A DNA stretch of 21,580 bases from an uncultured Oscillospiraceae bacterium (GCA_934655875.1 CAKUHB010000037.1:1-21580); one strand, 5' to 3'; positions 15,977 through 21,580 are shown, numbered from the stretch's first letter. Made by a program: numbers and translations. Notes: a model not told the origin generated them from the sequence alone.

Positions 15977-16021
15977 ACAAAAGCGCGGCGTTTTCTTTGC
16001 CAGGAAACGCTGCGCTTTTGT
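15977..16021 (-). promoter_or_regulatory. Leader hairpin with T-run before the peptide-binding protein gene
   Basis: 17-bp inverted repeat with one mismatch (15977-15993 with 16005-16021), followed on the minus strand by TTTTGT. It lies between the predicted transcription start (about 16040) and the ribosome site (about 15955), so it looks like an attenuator or a 5' stabilising stem. Confidence 0.6.
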
Positions 16022-16046
16022 TTCAGGATTGGATTGGGTTGTACGT

Positions 16047-16089
16047 ATTGTATCAGACCGCGGGTCTCTGCGGAAGCTCCCCTGGGGGA
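16047..16089 (-). promoter_or_regulatory. Promoter of the peptide-binding protein gene with GC-palindrome motif
   Basis: Minus-strand TACAAT (16047-16052). The palindrome TCCCCTGGGGGA (plus-strand spelling, 16078-16089) ends at the same distance from the -10 as its counterpart at 14167-14177. A 13-bp dyad AGACC-GCG-GGTCT (16055-16067) lies directly upstream of the -10. No good -35 box is visible, which fits an activator-dependent promoter. Confidence 0.5.
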
Positions 16090-16115
16090 TGTTTTTCTGT
16101 TTGGTTGGATCAAAG

Positions 16116-16153
16116 AAAATCCCCTCTGCGTTCAAATGAATGCAGAGGGGGAT
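16116..16153 (-). terminator. Terminator after oligoendopeptidase F gene
   Basis: Stem of about 14 bp (from CCCCTCTGC at 16121-16129 paired with GCAGAGGGG at 16142-16150, continuing inward with one G-T pair), followed on the minus strand by TTTTC. It lies 29 bases after the pepF stop. Confidence 0.85.
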
Positions 16154-16181
16154 AGAACGGAAACGATATCCGCTTGTGTGG

Positions 16182-17897
16182 TTATGCCTGCTGTGCCTGC
16201 GCTTCGATCTGCTTGAGAAGGATCTTCTCTGCGTACCCGCAGGCGCGCGCGACGGAACCGGCTTCAAAGGGATTTGCCAGATTTGCATAGCGCAGCGTTT
16301 CCAGATAGCTGCGGCTGCCGCCGGTCTTGCAGAGCTTTAGATAATCCTGCCATGCAGCGGCTTTATCCTCGGCGTACTTCTTCTTGAACTCCATGGCGCC
16401 CATCGTGGTGAGCGTATAGTTGATATAGTAGAAGGGATAGAGATAGATGTGCAGCTTGTGGTACCAGTAGCCGCCGCGATCCATGAAAGCGTCGTTCTCA
16501 TAGCGGCGCCACGGCATATATTTTTCCTCCAGCAGATGCCACTGGTACGTCCGCTCCTTCGGCGTCAGCTCGGGATGCGCATAGCAGATGTGCTGGAACT
16601 CGTCCACGGCCACACCGAATGGCACAAAGGTAATGGCTTCCTGCAAGTGCGCAAAGCGGAACTTGTCCGCCTGATCGCCGAAGAACCACTCGGCATAGGG
16701 ATAGGCGAACTGCTCCATGGACATGGAGTGGATCTCCGCAATATCGGTCGATTCGCTGTAGTAGTCCAGAATCGGCTGGCTGCGCATGGCCATGTAGCCC
16801 GCAAAGGCGTGCCCAAGCTCGTGCGTCAGAACCTGCATATCAAAGATCGTGTGGTTGAAGCAGGAGAACACGAAGGGCGCTTTCAGACTGGGCAGGCTCG
16901 TCATATAGCCCGTGGAAGCCTTGCCCGGCTTGTTTTGCAGATCCATCAGCTCATGGTCGATCATGAAGTCGATAAACTCGCCGGTCTCCGGGCTGATCTC
17001 ATGGTACATCTTCTGCGCAGTTCTGACCATGAAGGCGTCGTCGCCGGCAGGCTCGGCGTTTCCGTCCGGGAAGACCATCTTCTCGTCGTGCCACATGACA
17101 TGCTCGATGCCAAGCCGTTTGGCCTGCGCGTCATAAAGCTTCTGGCACAGCGGCACAAGGACGGTGCGTACCTGCTCACGGAAGGACGCAACCTCCTTTT
17201 CGACGTAGTCCGTGCGGCCCTGCTCCAGATAGCCGACCGGGATGTAATTCTCATAGCCGAGATTTTTCCCCATCTGGTTGCGAATACGGATCAGCTCGTC
17301 CCAGAGCTCCTCCAGACGCGGCTCGTTGTCCTCGTAGAATTTGGAGTAGGCCCTGACGGCAGCGGCGCGCATTGCGCGGTCGGGATGCTCGAAATATTTC
17401 TGCACGCCGTAAAGGTTCAGCGTCTTGCCGTCGAATGGGATCTCAGCCGTGGCCATGATCTTCTGATACTCGTTGGTCAGACGGCTTTCCTGCTGGCGCA
17501 GCGGAATATTGGCCTCACAGAACAGCTTTTTCTGCAAATCGATGGAGACAAAATACTGCTTGCCGAACTCCCGCTCGATGTCCGCGCGGAAGGGACTGGA
17601 CGCGATCGTCTCACTGAGCGCGACCTCCTCGCCGCTGAGCGTGGGCAGCGTATCCTGTAGATACTGAATCTCTGCTTCATAAAATTCGTCGCGCGTGTCG
17701 AGCGTGTGACGGATGTGCGCAATGGAATACTGCGTAAACAGCTCACATTTCTCGCGGTCGATCTCAAGCATCAGCTTACGCAGCGCGTCATAGCTCTCCG
17801 CGTGCGCAGCTTCGGTCTTCCATTGGGCGAGCTTTTTGCGGCGCGTCTCCAGATCGGGACGCGTATACTCCAGCGTTGAAAACTTGTAATGCTCCAT
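16182..17897 (-). CDS. pepF: Oligoendopeptidase F (M3 metallopeptidase)
   Basis: 571 residues from the chosen start. M3-family zinc peptidase that cuts short peptides in the cytoplasm; no signal peptide. The zinc-binding HELGH is at residues 359-363, and the downstream glutamate of DIAEIHSMSME (E388) fits the third ligand. YMTSLPSLKAPFVF before the zinc motif and the aromatic HKLHIYLYPFYYINY near the C-terminus are typical of this clade. Start choice is uncertain: AGGAGG is 13 bases from the ATG at 17897 but only one base from an in-frame ATG at 17909; the shorter form matches the family N-terminus. It lies directly upstream of the peptide-transport genes in the same direction, with its own promoter and terminator, and probably degrades the imported peptides. 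Confidence 0.93.
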   Translation of the reverse strand: MEHYKFSTLEYTRPDLETRRKKLAQWKTEAAHAESYDALRKLMLEIDREKCELFTQYSIAHIRHTLDTRDEFYEAEIQYLQDTLPTLSGEEVALSETIASSPFRADIEREFGKQYFVSIDLQKKLFCEANIPLRQQESRLTNEYQKIMATAEIPFDGKTLNLYGVQKYFEHPDRAMRAAAVRAYSKFYEDNEPRLEELWDELIRIRNQMGKNLGYENYIPVGYLEQGRTDYVEKEVASFREQVRTVLVPLCQKLYDAQAKRLGIEHVMWHDEKMVFPDGNAEPAGDDAFMVRTAQKMYHEISPETGEFIDFMIDHELMDLQNKPGKASTGYMTSLPSLKAPFVFSCFNHTIFDMQVLTHELGHAFAGYMAMRSQPILDYYSESTDIAEIHSMSMEQFAYPYAEWFFGDQADKFRFAHLQEAITFVPFGVAVDEFQHICYAHPELTPKERTYQWHLLEEKYMPWRRYENDAFMDRGGYWYHKLHIYLYPFYYINYTLTTMGAMEFKKKYAEDKAAAWQDYLKLCKTGGSRSYLETLRYANLANPFEAGSVARACGYAEKILLKQIEAQAQQA

Positions 17898-17963
17898 TCG
17901 CGTTCTCATACCTCCTCATGCGTGATACTGCCGTGCCCGGCAGGAAATGTACGGAATACTCTT

Positions 17964-17992
17964 ATGATAGCCGCGCAGCCCGGCGCGGTCAA
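17964..17992 (-). promoter_or_regulatory. Promoter of the oligoendopeptidase F gene
   Basis: TTGACC (17987-17992) and TATCAT (17964-17969) on the minus strand with a 17-base spacer, about 65 bases before the start codon. Confidence 0.65.
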
Positions 17993-18059
17993 TAGACTTC
18001 TGAGAAAAAGTGAAGAAGCCGGCGCGTTCCATTCCGGCGCAGCAGCCGTTATGCAGGAA

Positions 18060-18095
18060 AACCGTCTGAAGACGCAATTGCGTCTTCAGACGGTT
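18060..18095 (-). terminator. 36-bp perfect palindrome after the DUF368 gene
   Basis: Two 18-base arms meet at 18077/18078 with no spacer. On the minus strand the palindrome runs straight into TTTT, and it lies 10 bases after the restored DUF368 stop, so a terminator role is likely. Confidence 0.75.
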
Positions 18096-18105
18096 CGTCC
18101 ATATT

Positions 18106-19021
18106 TCATGTTGCAGCCCGCTTTTGCGAGATCGTTTTTGAAGCAGTTTGCTGCACCGTCCATTTCCGGAGCAGCTCCAGCCCAAGCAGGAGCGCAGCAC
18201 CCAGCGCAAAGCCGATGAAATCAAAGCTTTGCAGGCTGACGGGCGCCTGCGGCGTGTCCAATCCGGCAGGCCCCCATGACAATGGCATAGAGCGAGCCCG
18301 CCATCAGGCCGAGAATGAACCAGACCATCCGCGGCCGGTATTTCCGGAGCGCTGCGCGGATCGCGTGGATCGAAAGTCCGATCCCTGCAAGTACGCCGAA
18401 CCCCAGCGCGCACAGCCCCGGAACCACGGAGAGATCCAACCCCAGAAACGCCTTGATCGCCTGAATCGCAGGCAGATATACGCCAGCGATCAGCAAAATC
18501 GTCGAGCCGGAGATCCCCGGCAGAACCATCGCCGTGATCGCAGCCGCGCCGGAAATAAAAAGATACCCCAGCATCCACACGGGTGCGCCCGCAAAGCGGA
18601 TGGCCACGCCCATCGTGTTCGCCCGCAAAAGCGTCAGCAGAACGACGAGCAGCGCACCGAACACTGCAAACGGTGCAAACCGCTCCTGCCCGCGAAGGGA
18701 CTCCCATTCCGCGCGGATGACGAAGGGAAACGAGACCAGCGTCAAACCGAGAAACAGGCTGCTCATGAAATAGATGTGCGCTTCAAAGAGCTTCGAGAGC
18801 GCCAGCACGCACGCGCCCATGCCAAGGATCCATCCGGAACCAAGCTTCAGAAGATACAAAAGCGCCGCTTTCCTTGCCGCGGTATCTTTGCCGAACAGGC
18901 TGTGCAGCGCATCCAGGAACCGGTCGTAAAAACCTAAAATGAACGCGATCGTGCCGCCGGAGACGCCGGGCACGCTGTCAGCCAGCGCCATGCAAAAACC
19001 ATGAAATGCAGTCAGAATCAT
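18106..19021 (-). pseudogene. DUF368 (PopT-like) membrane protein, frameshifted
   Basis: DUF368 proteins are polytopic membrane proteins; members named PopT have been implicated in recycling the carrier lipid undecaprenyl phosphate across the membrane. The start at 19021 has AAAGGAG seven bases upstream and gives the family N-terminus, with DSVPGVSGGTIAFILGFYDR and later VLPGISGSTILLIAGVY. After LYAIVMG the frame is lost: a run of five G on the minus strand (18271-18275) shifts translation to a stop at 18221. Removing one G restores GPAGLDTPQAPVSLQSFDFI and a final membrane helix (GFALGAALLLGLELL) to a stop at 18106, 304 residues in all. The total span is one base longer than a multiple of three, as expected for a one-base insertion. 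It could be a true mutation, slippage at the G-run or a sequencing error. Without the shift it would be intact. Confidence 0.88.
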
Positions 19022-19155
19022 AAATTTACTCCTTTCCGGCGTGCGCCGAAGAGCTTTTTCACTGCCAGAAGCAGTACTGTAGTCAGGACGGCCATAGAAA
19101 ACGACAGTAAGGTTCGGACGCTGACGACGCGGACGAGAAACACCAGAACATAACA

Positions 19156-19200
19156 AAAAGCGTCTTTCCAATGGACACTGCCATTGTAGAAGACGCTTTT
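19156..19200. terminator. Two-part hairpin with T-run upstream of the DUF368 gene
   Basis: Outer stem of 11 bp (19156-19166 with 19190-19200) and inner stem CAATGG/CCATTG (19169-19174 with 19181-19186). On the minus strand it is followed by five T, on the plus strand preceded by five A. No minus-strand gene lies just upstream, so it may be a leader attenuator for the DUF368 transcript. Confidence 0.6.
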
Positions 19201-19217
19201 AACCTGCCCTGAAATCA

Positions 19218-19239
19218 AATTAAAACAGAATTAAAACAG
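19218..19239. repeat. Tandem 11-bp direct repeat
   Basis: AATTAAAACAG occurs twice back to back (19218-19228 and 19229-19239). Eleven-base spacing puts both copies on one DNA face. It lies in the 420-base intergenic stretch 19022-19441, which otherwise holds the hairpin just left of it and the two promoters at 19309 and 19393. Confidence 0.6.
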
Positions 19240-19308
19240 AAGACAGTGGTAGCCGGACTTCTAAGTCACAGTCAGCTGTCTGCTGTGCTGGAATATTTAT
19301 CTATGCCG

Positions 19309-19337
19309 TTGACAAGAAAAGTTGTTTGCCATATTGT
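19309..19337 (+). promoter_or_regulatory. Distal promoter of the DUF2089 gene
   Basis: Consensus TTGACA (19309-19314), a 17-base spacer and TATTGT (19332-19337), about 105 bases before the start codon. Confidence 0.6.
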
Positions 19338-19392
19338 AAACCACAATTTGAGAATCAAGTTTATATAGACATTAAAAATATTAAAATCAATA

Positions 19393-19421
19393 TTGACAAG
19401 AGATAGACAACATGATATCTT
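19393..19421 (+). promoter_or_regulatory. Proximal promoter of the DUF2089 gene
   Basis: A second consensus TTGACA (19393-19398) with a 17-base spacer and TATCTT (19416-19421). Predicted initiation near 19428 would give a leader of only about 14 bases, barely including the GAGGTGA ribosome site. Both -35 boxes are followed by AGA. Confidence 0.6.
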
Positions 19422-19441
19422 AAAAGCATGAGGTGAAACAA

Positions 19442-20206
19442 ATGAAAATTACAAAAACCAGCATATGCCCGGTGTGTGGGGACGTGCTGCATATCAGCAG
19501 AATGACCTGCCCGTCTTGCAGAGCGGAATTTCCTGTGGAAGAAAGCGCTTCGGAATATGACCGGCTTGACGCTGCGCAGTCTGCGTTTCTGCGTACATTT
19601 TTGACCTGCCGCGGAAATCTGAAGGATGTGCAGAGCAAGCTCGGGATCTCATATCCGACCGCAAAGAAACGACTGGATGAACTTCTGAAGTCCCTTGGTA
19701 TTACAGAAAACAATGCAGAGAACAGAAAGGAACCGGTGAATGCAGCTATGTTAAAAAGAGCGGATGATAACAGCATCAATGCGTCTGACATCATTAAGAA
19801 TAAGCTGATCGACTGCGGAGGAATCGCAGCAGTGCAATCTGTCAGCGGCAACAGCTATGTGATCCAGGCAAATGCGGACGGGAAAAGCTTCACCTGCGAG
19901 GAACTTCCCATCACGCCGCCGTATGAATACAGTGTGTTTGATGTGATCGTTCATCTCCTGTTCCGAAACGGCGGAAAGGCGAGAAAGGGCAATGGCCGAA
20001 ACTATAAATTGGGCTCCGGCGACTGTACGGAGGACACCGTCGTTGGCTGTATCGCAAAGGAATATTTCGATAGAAAGGAAGGAATGTCCGTTGTTGATCC
20101 GGTGTTTGTATTGTCAGCAATCCTCGATTGGGCAGGGATCGTGCATAACGGGCGTGGTTATCTCGAATTGACCGCGGAGTACCTTGCAAAAGCAGCGGGG
20201 CGTTGA
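19442..20206 (+). CDS. DUF2089-domain zinc-ribbon/HTH protein, likely regulator
   Basis: 254 residues. Residues 9-26 form a zinc ribbon with cysteines C9, C12, C23 and C26. Residues about 40-80 (FLRTFLTCRGNLKDVQSKLG then ISYPTAKKRLDELLKSLGI) are the DUF2089 helix-turn-helix, whose SYPT..RLD motif suggests DNA binding. A linker leads to a C-terminal domain of about 130 residues (ITPPYEYSVFDVIVHLLFRN, then GKARKGNGRNYKLGSGDC and DPVFVLSAILDWAGI) that I do not recognise; it has no membrane segment or known enzyme motif. The ATG at 19442 is preferred over an in-frame GTG at 19433 because GAGGTGA lies five bases upstream. Base use is more AT-rich than the transporter genes to its left. Most likely a cytoplasmic transcription factor with a sensing domain; target unknown. 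Confidence 0.82.
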   Translation: MKITKTSICPVCGDVLHISRMTCPSCRAEFPVEESASEYDRLDAAQSAFLRTFLTCRGNLKDVQSKLGISYPTAKKRLDELLKSLGITENNAENRKEPVNAAMLKRADDNSINASDIIKNKLIDCGGIAAVQSVSGNSYVIQANADGKSFTCEELPITPPYEYSVFDVIVHLLFRNGGKARKGNGRNYKLGSGDCTEDTVVGCIAKEYFDRKEGMSVVDPVFVLSAILDWAGIVHNGRGYLELTAEYLAKAAGR

Positions 20207-20208
20207 AC

Positions 20209-20367
20209 ATGTGGCGCCAAAAACAAAAAGCCGACAAAGAAAACCGGCGCGGTAGAAGGGAACAGACAGATCGGAACCCGAAGCAGGCGTTGACCGCACT
20301 AGAAAAGGCAAAGCGGGAATACGACCTCTGGGTGCTGGCAGAAGAATACGAGGAAGAGGATCGGTAA
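20209..20367 (+). CDS. Putative 52-residue charged small protein
   Basis: Begins two bases after the stop of the DUF2089 gene, with GCGGGG about eight bases upstream, so it could be coupled to it. It reads MWRQKQKADKENRRGRREQ at the N-terminus and ends in an acidic LAEEYEEEDR, with a probable helix between (ALTALEKAKREYDLWVLA). No known domain recognised. Its position supports it more than its sequence does; it might be a chance frame or a remnant. Confidence 0.45.
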   Translation: MWRQKQKADKENRRGRREQTDRNPKQALTALEKAKREYDLWVLAEEYEEEDR

Positions 20368-20400
20368 GATACTTGTTTCTATAAATCCGTGAAATCAAAG

Positions 20401-20538
20401 CTAATATACCGCGCCAAGCGCCAGCCATAAAACGATCAAAGAGCTAAACAGCAAACAGACAGCGGCGTGATATTCTTTTCCCAATCGCCTTGCTTCCGTT
20501 CGACATCGTGTTCACCGGATTGCAGCTTTTTCGGTCAT
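20401..20538 (-). pseudogene. Relic of a small membrane protein with in-frame TGA
   Basis: From ATG at 20538 the frame reads MTEKAAIR, meets TGA at 20512-20514, then continues TRCRTEARRLGKEYHAAV and a hydrophobic segment LLFSSLIVLWLALGAVY to a TAG at 20401. The start overlaps the stop of the next fragment by four bases (ATGA), a normal operon junction. The family is not recognised. The internal stop suggests a decayed gene. Confidence 0.4.
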
Positions 20539-20738
20539 GCGAAACATATCTCGCCGCAGATGATTTTCAGCTCGAATAGATCGGCAAGCTGCGGGTTTCG
20601 GCGGGCAGACGCCGGGGTGTTCAGCAGAATATGTGCTTCGTACCCAGTCCCGCTTTTATGGCGGTAAAGCTCTTCGTAGAGCCAGACCGCGCCGGTCGGC
20701 GGCAGCGGCTGCTTTACGCGCGCATGGCGGAAAATGAC
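20535..20738 (-). pseudogene. 3' fragment of an unrecognised protein gene, truncated at the pyrophosphatase junction
   Basis: 67 codons with protein-like composition (PPTGAVWLYEELYRHKSG, then YEAHILLNTPASARRN and LADLFELKIICGEICFA) ending in TGA at 20535-20537. There is no start codon with a ribosome site at its 5' end; the reading meets a stop a few codons beyond 20738, exactly where pyrophosphatase similarity begins on the other strand. It is best read as the tail of a gene whose front was lost in a rearrangement. With the relic to its left it fills the 370-base stretch 20368-20737; no other gene was seen there. Confidence 0.42.
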
Positions 20739-21109
20739 CGTACGGCTTTATCCCGCGCACCTATGCCGATGACGGTGATCCGCTGGACGTGCTGGTTTTG
20801 TGCAGCGAGCCAATTCGCCCGATGAGCTTGGTACGGGTCTATCCGGTCGGATATTTTACCATGCGCGACAACGGTGCGATGGACGACAAAATTCTCGCGA
20901 TCCCGTTTGGCGATCCGATGTTCAACGGATATTCTGCCCTGTCCGATCTGCCGGCGCATGTCTCCAATGAGATCAGCCACTTTTTCAGCGTCTACAAGCA
21001 CCTGGAGCCGGATACCAACGCGGAGGTCGACAGTGTCCATGGCCGTGCTGAGGCCGTCGCGGTGATCCGGGAGGCCTTTGCTGCCTACCGGCGAAAATTC
21101 AATCAATAG
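20738..21109 (+). pseudogene. ppa: 3' part of an inorganic pyrophosphatase gene (family I)
   Basis: About 123 residues closely match the C-terminal two thirds of soluble family-I pyrophosphatase: PYGFIPRTYADDGDPLDVLV with the metal-binding aspartates of DGDPLD, then MRDNGAMDDKILAIPFGDP with two more, and ISHFFSVYKHLEPDTNAEV. The frame is closed upstream by TGA at 20735-20737, directly before the similarity begins. The N-terminal third, with conserved Lys, Glu and Arg residues of the active site, is absent. The first in-frame start options (GTG 20789, ATG 20822) would delete the DGDPLD motif wholly or partly, so no active enzyme is expected. The 5' part appears to have been replaced by unrelated sequence. 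Confidence 0.8.
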
Positions 21110-21119
21110 AAAGAATCAT

Positions 21120-21143
21120 AACCACCGGCCGTGCCGGTGGTTT
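21120..21143 (+). terminator. Hairpin terminator after the pyrophosphatase remnant
   Basis: 10-bp stem AACCACCGGC/GCCGGTGGTT (21120-21129 with 21133-21142), loop CGT, followed by only a short T-run. A near-identical copy occurs at 21369-21391. Confidence 0.7.
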
Positions 21144-21368
21144 GCACAGGCCCCCTTAGGGCCTATTACCAGCCGAGCCTATAGGCTCATCGAATTTTCT
21201 TTCTACTGCATGATGCGCCCTACTGCTATTGAAATAGCGGCCTGGCGCATTTTGCTTTTCACCTCTCTCGATTATCTACCTTTTTGAATCGCACCTTATC
21301 AACTGCTTTCCAGACTTGTTCCTCGCTTCGCTCGGATATTTTTTCTGGGCATAGCTAAAGCTTTTTGG

Positions 21369-21393
21369 AACCACCGGCATTGCCGGTGGTTTT
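21369..21393 (+). terminator. Second copy of the CCACCGGC hairpin, with T-run
   Basis: 10-bp stem AACCACCGGC/GCCGGTGGTT (21369-21378 with 21382-21391), loop ATT, followed by TTCTTT. Terminator-like for rightward transcripts. Confidence 0.75.
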
Positions 21394-21404
21394 CTTTATA
21401 CAAG

Positions 21405-21443
21405 AAAAAGGTTCCTGAATCTTAGGATAGCAGGAACCTTTTT
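21405..21443. terminator. Strong bidirectional hairpin terminator
   Basis: Perfect 13-bp stem (21405-21417 with 21431-21443) around a 13-base loop, A-run on the left and T-run on the right. It insulates the gene starting at 21533. Confidence 0.85.
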
Positions 21444-21450
21444 TCTGGAT

Positions 21451-21479
21451 TTGTCTTGCCAGAATTGCGGTTGTATGGT
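21451..21479 (+). promoter_or_regulatory. Promoter of the zinc-ribbon gene
   Basis: TTGTCT (21451-21456), a 17-base spacer and TATGGT (21474-21479), about 50 bases before the start at 21533 and directly after a terminator. Confidence 0.5.
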
Positions 21480-21532
21480 AAGCTCGAACTGTAAAAGAGG
21501 TGAAACAGAAGCGCAGAAAAGGAGGCGGTATC

Positions 21533-21580
21533 ATGTTTTGTCCAAAGTGCGGAAAAGAACTCCGGGAATATGAGCGCAGC
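21533..21580 (+). CDS. Start of a zinc-ribbon protein, cut by the window end
   Basis: Sixteen codons reading MFCPKCGKELREYERS. The CPKCGKEL start is the usual N-terminal zinc-ribbon knuckle of many Firmicute membrane or regulatory proteins, so the function of the whole cannot be told. AGGAGG lies seven bases before the ATG. An in-frame GTG at 21500 is less likely. Confidence 0.8.
   Translation, partial: MFCPKCGKELREYERS

Larger units (their letters stand above)
21120..21393. other. Structured non-coding block flanked by twin hairpins
   Basis: About 270 bases without a convincing protein gene. The ends are two copies of the same 10-bp-stem hairpin differing only in the loop. Inside are AGGCCC/GGGCCT (21148-21153 with 21159-21164), a perfect 14-bp palindrome GAGCCTATAGGCTC (21175-21188) and a two-part stem ATGCGCC/GGCGCAT (21213-21219 with 21244-21250) enclosing GCTAT/ATAGC with a TGAA loop, then T-rich sequence. 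This density of stems suggests an interspersed repeat element or a structured RNA. I cannot assign it to a named family. Confidence 0.45.

Noticed and set aside
16449..17660. 403-codon plus-strand open frame inside pepF
   Set aside because: Shadow of pepF, which has its HELGH motif and full length on the minus strand.
19018..19218. 66-codon minus-strand frame ending in an ATGA overlap with the DUF368 start, with a hydrophobic middle
   Set aside because: Starts only at a TTG without a ribosome site and contains the T-run hairpin in its first third. A shorter version from an internal ATG cannot be excluded but lacks support.
20114..20428. 104-codon minus-strand frame
   Set aside because: Lies over the DUF2089 end and the small charged ORF, has Pro/Arg-rich shadow composition and no ribosome site.
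20631..20737. Plus-strand reading as a decayed pyrophosphatase N-terminus (RLLYARMAEN before YGFIP)
   Set aside because: A few residues could be aligned only with several indels; the minus-strand reading of the same stretch is a cleaner open frame. Kept as the main alternative to a rearrangement.
1..21580. CRISPR arrays, tRNA or rRNA genes, transposases, prophage genes
   Set aside because: No regularly spaced repeats, tRNA-like cloverleaf, rRNA segments or recombinase motifs were recognised on reading both strands.

Overview
The window looks like a chromosomal piece of a GC-rich, low-GC-ancestry Firmicute of the gut Oscillospirales/Clostridia type. This is inference from strong AGGAGG-type ribosome sites, Gram-positive lipoprotein signals, an acetogen/clostridial-type MetF, and DUF624, DUF368 and DUF2089 genes. 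No rRNA, tRNA, CRISPR array or intact insertion sequence was seen. Most of the window is GC-rich; the last ~2.4 kb is visibly more AT-rich and more disordered.

Layout. (1) 1-924: a MetF-type methylenetetrahydrofolate reductase, ending at a bidirectional terminator. (2) 994-9883: an arabinoside-utilisation locus. A LacI-type regulator and a GH51 alpha-L-arabinofuranosidase (ATGA overlap) run leftward. A GH127 beta-L-arabinofuranosidase, a lipoprotein sugar-binding protein, two CUT1 permeases and a DUF624/YesL-like membrane protein run rightward. Three TAAACGTTTA operators lie in the divergent promoter region. No transporter ATPase is encoded here, so a shared MsmK-type ATPase elsewhere is presumed. 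(3) 9930-17897, all leftward: oligoendopeptidase F, an oligopeptide-type binding lipoprotein, two ATPases, two permeases and a TPR protein. This forms a peptide uptake and hydrolysis unit in which the binding protein and the ABC genes have separate promoters sharing one GC-palindrome motif. (4) 18106-19021: a DUF368 (PopT-like) membrane protein gene broken by a +1 frameshift.

(5) 19200-21580: an accessory-looking, partly decayed stretch. It holds a DUF2089 zinc-ribbon/HTH regulator with tandem promoters, a 52-residue charged ORF, two protein relics on the minus strand, the 3' part of an inorganic pyrophosphatase gene, a structured non-coding block of about 270 bp flanked by near-identical hairpins, and the first 16 codons of a zinc-ribbon gene.

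How it works together: the LacI repressor probably senses an arabinose-derived ligand and controls import of arabino-oligosaccharides and their cleavage by two enzymes acting on alpha- and beta-linked arabinofuranose. The leftward block imports peptides and hydrolyses them. The strongest second-look items are the shared motif of the two peptide-transport promoters, the DUF368 frameshift, the chimeric pyrophosphatase region and the hairpin-flanked element.
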